From contig CANUCD010000057.1 in the NCBI GenBank assembly GCA_947856335.1, positions 1 to 6,324 of the forward strand: a stretch of 6,324 nucleotides of DNA, in the 5' to 3' direction. Each line of letters opens with the position of its first letter. The first letter of the stretch is position 1. Under the pieces are notes generated by a model. It worked only from the letters and a program-made list of their open reading frames with translations. It ran no database searches and was not told the DNA's origin. Below, one piece after another: positions 1-4,659 of this stretch. A program made the position numbers and the translations under genes. The DNA comes from an uncultured Bacilli bacterium (lineage in GTDB: Bacteria > Bacillota_I > Bacilli_A > RF39 > UBA660).

Positions 1-25
1 AAAAAATAACTCTTTTTGAGTTATT
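1..25 (-). terminator. Intrinsic terminator of the TasA-like gene
   Basis: Read on the minus strand this is an 8-bp perfect stem (AATAACTC / GAGTTATT) with an AAAAA loop, followed by at least four T at the window edge; the T run may continue outside. The upstream arm includes two bases of the TAA stop codon at 24-26, so termination directly follows translation. The plus-strand reading has no T tract after the hairpin, so it looks one-directional. Confidence 0.85.
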
Positions 26-599
26 AAGCATTTTCTTCATCTACTTCACTTACTACATATAGTTGTAGATTTAATTGTTGACCTGCTATTTCATCGGCAA
101 CCAATTCTTCATCTAACCAAACATATAAGTTTTTAGAGGTCGTTAGTGATGCTCCAGCAGCAAGAGTTCCTGAATCAACTAAATAATAAGTTGTATTATT
201 TTCGTTAATTGTATCCGTAATACTTGTTAATACTTTAGATGAAGTTCCATCAGTTGATATTTTTATGCTGCTTAGAGGGATAGTATTGCCACTTCCACCA
301 TAAATATAAATCTTATAAGTTGCTGGTAAGTTACTATCTTTATTTTCAACCGTGTATGTAACTTTATTGGTACTATTTGTTCCTAGTGCATCTTCTTCTG
401 TAGCTGGTTCTTTTAGAGTTAGGGCTGTAAACTTAGAGAGTGTTAACTCTAGATTTCCTGCAGTTATTACTTGATCTTCTGTGTTTTTGTTTACGTTAAA
501 AAATATAGCATAACTAACACCTATTAAAGCTAGTGTTACTAAGACAACTGCTATGGCTATGATTGTTGTTTGCTTTTTGATAATATCTTTTATCTTCAT
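24..599 (-). CDS. TasA/CalY (camelysin)-like secreted surface protein
   Basis: A 191-residue protein with a basic N-terminus, a hydrophobic segment at about 12-29 and the sequence GVSYAIFF at 27-34, a signal-peptide form typical of SipW-dependent exported proteins of the TasA/CalY group. The mature part begins with the pattern DQVITAGNLELTL (42-54), resembling the 'N-x-I-x-T-G-x-L-x-L' start of TasA-like beta-sandwich proteins. The rest is rich in Ser, Thr, Asn and Gly with alternating beta-type strands and no cysteine. There is no LPXTG motif and no C-terminal membrane anchor, so the protein is probably cleaved near Ala31 and released or assembled at the surface. In Bacillus such proteins form biofilm fibres, but that role here is only inference. 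No SipW-type signal peptidase is in the window. The start ATG is supported by GGTGAT at 605-610, five bases upstream. Confidence 0.7.
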   Translation of the reverse strand: MKIKDIIKKQTTIIAIAVVLVTLALIGVSYAIFFNVNKNTEDQVITAGNLELTLSKFTALTLKEPATEEDALGTNSTNKVTYTVENKDSNLPATYKIYIYGGSGNTIPLSSIKISTDGTSSKVLTSITDTINENNTTYYLVDSGTLAAGASLTTSKNLYVWLDEELVADEIAGQQLNLQLYVVSEVDEENA

Positions 600-604
600 A
601 TACT

Positions 605-610
605 ATCACC
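605..610 (-). promoter_or_regulatory. Shine-Dalgarno site of the TasA-like gene
   Basis: GGTGAT on the minus strand matches the 3' half of the canonical AAGGAGGTGATC and lies five bases before the ATG at 597-599. It fixes that start. Confidence 0.65.
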
Positions 611-618
611 ATATTTTA

Positions 619-647
619 ATAATACCAAAGTATCTCATAAAATACAA
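619..647 (-). promoter_or_regulatory. Putative sigma-A promoter of the TasA-like gene
   Basis: TTGTAT (642-647) and TATTAT (619-624) are separated by exactly 17 bases. The -10 matches consensus at 5 of 6 positions, while the -35 matches at only 3. It sits in the 104-bp gap between the two small surface-protein genes. In such AT-rich DNA a match of this quality is suggestive, not proof. Confidence 0.5.
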
Positions 648-703
648 GATAAATTTATCATTTTCTGTAATTTTTGATAAGAAAAAAACATAATTTATAA
701 AAA

Positions 704-1135
704 TCATGCTAATTCATAGTGATAATTGATATTTTCTTCATCTATTTTAGTATCTATTTTATATCCTACTCTACTTGCTTTAATATTATTACTATCTAAA
801 ATATAGATATAAGTATCATCTTCTTTGTAGTTTTGGAAATTTTCTAATTTACTTTTTACACCGTTAATTGTAATAATTTCTTCATTACAATTTTTATCAG
901 CGACTAATAATACTTGATATGATTGATTGATGTGATAACCATTATTTACTATAACATTATCAAAGCCATCTACGTGATTTAGCATAAGTTCAAGTGGCAT
1001 AGAAGCACTAACCGTCCTATTTAATTCATTATTAAAGTGATTACTTAGAATTTGCCAAAGTGGTATTGATAAAAATACAAATACTAATACTATAATTATT
1101 TCAATTATAGTGTGAAATATCATTTTATTAACCAT
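704..1135 (-). CDS. Small membrane-anchored extracytoplasmic protein, function unknown
   Basis: A 143-residue protein that I do not recognise. Residues 5-27 form one strongly hydrophobic helix, either a membrane anchor or an uncleaved signal. The remaining ~115 residues are polar and probably outside the cell, with one cysteine (83). The pattern from about 72 to 128 (SYQVLLVAD, ITINGVKSKL, YIYILDSNNI, GYKID) resembles in order the middle of the TasA-like neighbour (TYKIYIY, SSIKIS, TYYLVDSGTL, LYVWLDE), so it may be a reduced member of the same beta-sandwich group; this is a by-eye comparison. An in-frame TTG at 1147 would add four residues. The ATG at 1133-1135 is preferred because GGGGG at 1141-1145 gives a Shine-Dalgarno-like site five bases upstream, and the promoter at 1159-1187 would start transcription near 1152. 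The stop is TGA; no convincing terminator follows before the next promoter. Confidence 0.75.
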   Translation of the reverse strand: MVNKMIFHTIIEIIIVLVFVFLSIPLWQILSNHFNNELNRTVSASMPLELMLNHVDGFDNVIVNNGYHINQSYQVLLVADKNCNEEIITINGVKSKLENFQNYKEDDTYIYILDSNNIKASRVGYKIDTKIDEENINYHYELA

Positions 1136-1140
1136 AATAA

Positions 1141-1145
1141 CCCCC
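1141..1145 (-). promoter_or_regulatory. Shine-Dalgarno-like G run deciding the start of the small membrane protein
   Basis: GGGGG is the only purine-rich G stretch in this region and lies five bases before the ATG at 1133-1135. It favours that ATG over the in-frame TTG at 1145-1147, which it overlaps. Confidence 0.45.
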
Positions 1146-1158
1146 AAATTTGATAAAA

Positions 1159-1187
1159 ATTATACTATACTTATATATAAATGTCAA
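1159..1187 (-). promoter_or_regulatory. Perfect-consensus sigma-A promoter of the small membrane protein gene
   Basis: TTGACA (1182-1187) and TATAAT (1159-1164) are exact consensus hexamers with an optimal 17-bp spacer. Transcription should begin near 1152, giving a leader of only about 17 bases before the ATG. A second TTGACA lies at 1193-1198, 11 bp upstream, overlapping the T tract of the leuS terminator. The 8-bp palindrome CAAATTTG occurs at 1185-1192, touching the -35, and again at 1145-1152, at the predicted start site. Confidence 0.85.
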
Positions 1188-1196
1188 ATTTGTGTC

Positions 1197-1222
1197 AAAA
1201 AAAATAAGCCGAAGCTTATTTT
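1197..1222 (-). terminator. Intrinsic terminator of the leuS operon
   Basis: On the minus strand a 9-bp perfect stem (AAAATAAGC / GCTTATTTT) is closed by a C(UUCG)G tetraloop, an unusually stable loop, and runs into a stretch of eight T at 1197-1204. The upstream arm includes the leuS stop codon TAA (1216-1218). The T tract abuts the -35 region of the next gene, so the two units are insulated by almost no spacer. Confidence 0.92.
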
Positions 1223-4026
1223 ACAACAATACTTACAATTTTTCCCTTAACAACTATTACCTTGATTATCTCTTTATTTTCTAGGTGTTTTCTTACGTTT
1301 TCGTTTGCTAAAGCAAGATTTTTGATTGTTTCTTCAGTATCAGTGTTTTTTATCTTGATTTCTCCTCTTAATTTACCATTTACTTGGACGCCAATAGTTA
1401 TTTCTTCATCAACTGTTTTAGCATCATCATAAATAGGCCATGTTGATTCACATATTGGTTTATATCCAATCATTTGGTTTAACTCTTCGGTAATATGAGG
1501 AGCAATTGGATTTAGAAGTGTTAATAATATTTGATAATCTTTTTTGGTAATTTTTTCTTGTTCATCATATTTGCCTGCTAAAATCATAAGTGTTGATACG
1601 GCTGTATTATATCCTAGATGTGTTAAATCATATTCGACTTTCTTAATACTTTTATTGATAATACTCTCAAGAGACATAGAAATACATTCATTATCTATTA
1701 CTTTTTCTTTTAAGCGAATAACTTTATCAATAAATCTTTTGCATCCCTTTAGTGAATCAGTACTCCATGGACTATCTTGTTCATAATCACCCATGAACAT
1801 TTCATAGACGCGAAGTGTATCTGCTCCATATGCTTTTACAATATCATCAGGGTTAATAACATTACCCTTTGATTTACTCATTTTACTATTATCACTACCA
1901 AGTACCATACCATGGCTTACTCTTGTATCAATCATCTCTTTATTAGGAACTAGACCAATATTATATAAGAACTGAACCCAGAATCTAGCATAAAGTAAGT
2001 GTCTTGCCGTATGTTCCATTCCCCCATTATACCAGTTTACTTTATTCCAGTATTTCATGTTTTTCATACTAGCAAATTCATGATCGTTGTGAGGATCCAT
2101 AAATCTTAGGAAATACCAAGATGAGCCAGCCCAGTTTGGCATAGTATCAGTTTCTCTTTTGGCAGGATGTCCACATTTTGGACAAGTTGTATTTACCCAG
2201 TCGGTTATTTTAGCAAGTGGAGATTCACCATTATCAGTTGGAACATATTCAGCAACATCTGGTAAAAGTAGAGGTAAATCTTCTTCATTCATAGGTACCC
2301 ATCCACATTTAGGGCAATTTATCATAGGAATTGGTTCACCCCAGAAACGTTGTCTTGAGAATATCCAATCACGCATTTTATAATTTACTTTCTTTTTACC
2401 ACACTTATTTTCTTCTAAATATTGAAGCATTTTATGAATAGCTTCTTCTTTATTTAGTCCGTTTAAGAAATCAGAGTTAATATGAATACCGTCTCCTACC
2501 ATAGCACCTGGCATTAGAGCATATGAGAATGTTTTTTTATGTAATTCATCTTTTACTTCGTCTAAAATAGTAGATTTATCACACCACTCAAGAGTAAATG
2601 TCTCATCAGTTTCTCTGTTGGTATTTTCTAATTTATTACTTTTTAATTTGAAGAAGAAACCAGTTGATTCAATATTAAAATATTTTTTCTTGTTATATGC
2701 ATAGTAGTGATGATTTATTTTAGGTAGAGTGTATACTAATTCAATATCTTTATATCCTGTTTCTTCTAATATTTCTCTTTTAGCACACTCTAGAGGAGTT
2801 TCATTTTCTTTAATTGTTCCACCAATAAAGAGACGTCCTCCTAGGTCATGCCAATTTAAAGTTAAGTATTTATCACTTGATTCATCATATAAAATAGCAA
2901 CAATACTGTTTTTCTTTGTTTCATCTTTATTTTTAGTACCTGTTACTTCCTCTAATACTTGAATAATGGGAATATTAAATTTACAAGCAAACTCATAGTC
3001 TCTTTCATCATGAGCAGGTACAGCCATAATAGCACCTGTTCCATAACTTTTTAGAACATAATCACTAATATAAATTGGTATTTTCTCGTTATTTACAGGA
3101 TTTATTGCATAAGCTCCTGTGAATACTCCTGTTTTTTCTTTATTTAGTTCCGTTCTTTCAAGTTCATTTTTATGACTACATTCTTCTTGATATTTTTTAA
3201 CTTCTTCTTTTTGTTCTTTAGTAGTAATTTCATCTACTAGTTCATGTTCAGGTGCTAAAACACAGTAGGTTGCTCCAAAAAGAGTATCACAACGAGTTGT
3301 AAAGACTGTAAACTCTTTATCAGAATTAGCTATTTTAAAAGTTACTTCAGCACCTATAGATTTACCTATCCAGTTTATTTGACCTAGTTTTACTTTAGGG
3401 GCAAAATGGGTATCATCTAATCCTGTTAGTAAATCTTCGGCATATTCACTCATTTTTAGCATCCACTGGCTTTTATTTTTTTGAATAACACTTGCCCCAC
3501 ATCTTTCACATACTCCTCCTGCTGCATCTTCATTAGATAAAACAGTTTTACAATTTGGACACCAATTTACTGGTACTGTGGCTTTATAAGCCATATTGTG
3601 TTTATAAAACTCTAGGAATTGCCACTGTGTCCATTTGTAGTATTCGGGGTCAGTTGTTGAAAATTCTCTTGACCAATCAAAAGAGAACCCTAAAGTTTTC
3701 ATCTGTCTTTTGAATGTTTTAATATTTTCTTTTACGGCTTCTTTGGGGTGAATATGATTTTTGATGGCATACCCTTCTGCTGGTGCTCCAAAAGCATCCC
3801 ATCCCATAGGATATAAAACATTTTCGCCTTGTAATCTTTTCATTCTAGCTAAAGCATCTTGGGCTGTATAACTTCTTACATGACCAACGTGTAATCCTGT
3901 ACCTGATGGATATGGGAATTCTACTAAGATATAGTATGGCTTTTTAGAACTATTATCTATTGCTTTAAATGATTCGTGTTCATCCCAATAATTTTGCCAT
4001 TTCTTTTCTATTTCGTTAAAATTCAT
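1216..4026 (-). CDS. leuS: Leucyl-tRNA synthetase with a Nudix domain inserted in the editing region
   Basis: Cytoplasmic class I enzyme (EC 6.1.1.4) charging tRNA-Leu with leucine. In the 936 residues I see: the HIGH-type motif HVGH (47-50); a zinc knuckle CPNC...CERC (156-176); CP1 editing motifs TTRCDTLFGAT (243-253) and GTGAIMAVPAHDERDYEFA (329-347), with D343 at the position of the editing Asp of E. coli LeuRS (D345); a Nudix domain at about 372-500; the conserved HINSDFLNGL (515-524); a second CPKC pair (571-574, 615-618); the catalytic core GGMEHTARHLLYARFW (668-683); KMSKS (715-719); the anticodon-binding domain; and an intact C-terminal domain. Bacterial LeuRS is usually about 800-880 residues, so the excess matches the insert. 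The start ATG overlaps the previous gene's stop (ATGA), with GGAGGAG at 4035-4041. A T-box upstream controls transcription. All synthetic and editing motifs look intact, so it is probably functional. Confidence 0.97.
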   Translation of the reverse strand: MNFNEIEKKWQNYWDEHESFKAIDNSSKKPYYILVEFPYPSGTGLHVGHVRSYTAQDALARMKRLQGENVLYPMGWDAFGAPAEGYAIKNHIHPKEAVKENIKTFKRQMKTLGFSFDWSREFSTTDPEYYKWTQWQFLEFYKHNMAYKATVPVNWCPNCKTVLSNEDAAGGVCERCGASVIQKNKSQWMLKMSEYAEDLLTGLDDTHFAPKVKLGQINWIGKSIGAEVTFKIANSDKEFTVFTTRCDTLFGATYCVLAPEHELVDEITTKEQKEEVKKYQEECSHKNELERTELNKEKTGVFTGAYAINPVNNEKIPIYISDYVLKSYGTGAIMAVPAHDERDYEFACKFNIPIIQVLEEVTGTKNKDETKKNSIVAILYDESSDKYLTLNWHDLGGRLFIGGTIKENETPLECAKREILEETGYKDIELVYTLPKINHHYYAYNKKKYFNIESTGFFFKLKSNKLENTNRETDETFTLEWCDKSTILDEVKDELHKKTFSYALMPGAMVGDGIHINSDFLNGLNKEEAIHKMLQYLEENKCGKKKVNYKMRDWIFSRQRFWGEPIPMINCPKCGWVPMNEEDLPLLLPDVAEYVPTDNGESPLAKITDWVNTTCPKCGHPAKRETDTMPNWAGSSWYFLRFMDPHNDHEFASMKNMKYWNKVNWYNGGMEHTARHLLYARFWVQFLYNIGLVPNKEMIDTRVSHGMVLGSDNSKMSKSKGNVINPDDIVKAYGADTLRVYEMFMGDYEQDSPWSTDSLKGCKRFIDKVIRLKEKVIDNECISMSLESIINKSIKKVEYDLTHLGYNTAVSTLMILAGKYDEQEKITKKDYQILLTLLNPIAPHITEELNQMIGYKPICESTWPIYDDAKTVDEEITIGVQVNGKLRGEIKIKNTDTEETIKNLALANENVRKHLENKEIIKVIVVKGKIVSIVVK
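2527..2913 (-). other. Nudix hydrolase domain embedded in LeuRS (residues ~372-500)
   Basis: The exact Nudix box GX5EX7REUXEEXGU is present at residues 403-425 (DNA 2752-2820), with G403, E409, R417, E418, E421, E422 and G424. The metal-binding glutamates are intact; the last 'U' position is Tyr. The segment before it (SIVAILYDESSDKYLTL) and after it (strands ending in FTLEWCD, 477-483) fits the beta strands of the Nudix fold. It sits between the end of the CP1 motif block (IPIIQV, 352-357) and the conserved HINSDFLNGL, where ordinary LeuRS has a short loop. The reading frame is continuous through both junctions. Nudix enzymes cleave nucleoside diphosphates linked to another group; the substrate here cannot be read from the sequence. 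Confidence 0.93.
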
Positions 4027-4424
4027 TTTTTCTTCTCCTCCTTGTGTAATAGATGTCTACCATATATTTCATATAATGAATAAATAAGACCAAATAGTAG
4101 GGTAAAAGCCACTAACAACTGCCATATAATTGCAAATGGAAGTAACATAACTATACTTGATACAAGTGATATAATAAAAGCATTTATTAGTGATATAACA
4201 ATAATTATTTTATCTAATTCTAATTTTTTATCATTTAATTTAAACTTGGCTTTTAAATAATCTACTTCACTAATACTTTTTATTTTCTTTTTCTTTCCTT
4301 TTTTAGTTACTCCTTTAGTTTTAATTAAAGTAAGTTTTCTTTTGTTGATTAAAAAGTAATCGACTAAAAAAACAATTATAAATAATATTATAAAAATATA
4401 GAGTGATAATAAATATTCGTTCAT
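4023..4424 (-). CDS. Three-helix membrane protein of unknown function, co-transcribed with leuS
   Basis: A 133-residue protein that I do not recognise. It has a hydrophobic helix at 4-26, a very basic middle (about 28-60, including a KKGKKKKIK stretch) and two closely spaced helices at 73-95 and 97-118, followed by a charged tail. The positive-inside rule would place the basic loop in the cytoplasm. A reading frame from an ATG at 4437-4439 would add five residues, but that ATG lies inside the ribosome binding site; the ATG at 4422-4424 is correct, with GAGGAGG at 4431-4437 six bases upstream. Its TGA stop overlaps the leuS ATG by ATGA, implying translational coupling, and its last codons (Glu-Glu-Lys) form the leuS ribosome binding site. 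It lies directly behind the T-box, so it should be induced when tRNA-Leu is uncharged. A transport, regulatory or scaffolding role cannot be chosen from sequence. Confidence 0.85.
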   Translation of the reverse strand: MNEYLLSLYIFIILFIIVFLVDYFLINKRKLTLIKTKGVTKKGKKKKIKSISEVDYLKAKFKLNDKKLELDKIIIVISLINAFIISLVSSIVMLLPFAIIWQLLVAFTLLFGLIYSLYEIYGRHLLHKEEKKK

Positions 4425-4430
4425 AAAAAA

Positions 4431-4437
4431 CCTCCTC
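4431..4437 (-). promoter_or_regulatory. Shine-Dalgarno site deciding the start of the membrane protein
   Basis: GAGGAGG lies six bases before the ATG at 4422-4424. It immediately follows the T-box terminator T run, so it is exposed only when the terminator is avoided and transcription continues. Confidence 0.85.
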
Positions 4438-4441
4438 ATAT

Positions 4442-4486
4442 AAAAAGATGGTAACTAAAGGGCGAAATTATCCGCGGTACCACCTT
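4442..4486 (-). terminator. T-box regulated terminator
   Basis: AAGGUGGUA (4478-4486) can pair with UACCAUCUU (4445-4453) in a 9-bp stem with one G-U pair, followed by further T. The 5' arm is the T-box sequence itself, so this hairpin and the antiterminator exclude one another: the stem forms when no uncharged tRNA is bound. Confidence 0.85.
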
Positions 4487-4536
4487 GATTTATCACTTAT
4501 GTCTTTAAGGGGACTAACCCATATACTCCAAAAAGC

Positions 4537-4539
4537 AAG
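4537..4539 (-). promoter_or_regulatory. T-box specifier codon CUU (Leu)
   Basis: The codon directly following the conserved GAA on the 3' side of the specifier loop is CUU. It agrees with the downstream leuS, which independently supports both calls. Confidence 0.82.
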
Positions 4540-4630
4540 TTCATAATTTATCTTTATTCGTTTGCATCAACCACGAACTTTCTTAAAAAGATGCCTTATT
4601 ACTACTCTTTTCTTCCACGTATTTAGATAT

Positions 4631-4659
4631 ATTTTACTAAATTTCTGAGACATATTCAA
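4631..4659 (-). promoter_or_regulatory. Putative sigma-A promoter of the T-box / leuS operon
   Basis: TTGAAT (4654-4659) and TAAAAT (4631-4636) are spaced by 17 bp, with 4 of 6 and 5 of 6 consensus matches. The -35 and spacer lie inside the last codons and stop of the GH31 gene, and the -10 begins immediately after that stop. The predicted start near 4624 falls just before T-box stem I, which is where it should be. Confidence 0.7.

Larger units (their letters stand above)
4442..4624 (-). promoter_or_regulatory. T-box riboswitch leader, leucine specific
   Basis: This leader senses uncharged tRNA-Leu. The T-box core GGTGGTACCGCGG is at 4472-4484. The antiterminator (4458-4486) pairs AAGG with CCUU and GCG with CGC around the seven-base bulge UGGUACC (4476-4482); UGGU fits a tRNA acceptor end whose discriminator base is A, as in tRNA-Leu. 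Stem I has the distal hairpin UUCGU/ACGAA with the GGUUGAUGCAA loop (4557-4577), the AGUA element (4600-4603), a base helix GAAAAG/CUUUUU (4607-4612 with 4530-4535), and GAA followed by the specifier CUU (4537-4539), a leucine codon. A short GGG/CCC hairpin (4510-4520) fits stem III. There is no room for stem II or the IIA/B pseudoknot between stem I and stem III. Binding should let transcription proceed into the membrane protein gene and leuS. The 5' end is inferred from the promoter. Confidence 0.95.

Noticed and set aside
670..706. Possible terminator after the small membrane protein gene
   Set aside because: Only an A/T-only imperfect hairpin with a mismatch can be drawn, and no T tract follows it.
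1136..1147. TTG start for the small membrane protein
   Set aside because: It overlaps the only G-rich ribosome-binding-like sequence and would leave a leader of only a few bases after the predicted transcription start.
1544..1786. Open reading frame of 80 codons on the plus strand
   Set aside because: It lies wholly inside leuS on the opposite strand, has no ribosome binding site that I can see, and its translation shows no recognisable family.
2159..2383. Open reading frame of 74 codons on the plus strand
   Set aside because: It is antisense to conserved LeuRS segments including the second CPKC pair; it is a shadow of that coding constraint.
2527..2913. The Nudix region as a separate gene disrupting leuS, or a frameshift artefact
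   Set aside because: The frame is continuous on both sides, with no stop, and conserved LeuRS sequence resumes directly at HINSDFLNGL, so it is a domain insertion.
2729..2962. Plus-strand frame opposite the Nudix insert
   Set aside because: The minus-strand frame has a perfect Nudix box and continuous LeuRS context, so this one is a shadow.
1216..4026. Mycoplasma-type genetic code (TGA as Trp)
   Set aside because: Tryptophans in conserved LeuRS positions are TGG, and TGA ends two genes at sensible places.
4425..4439. Five-residue N-terminal extension of the membrane protein starting at an ATG at 4437-4439
   Set aside because: That ATG is fused to the GAGGAGG ribosome binding site of the next ATG, has no site of its own, and follows the T-box terminator directly.
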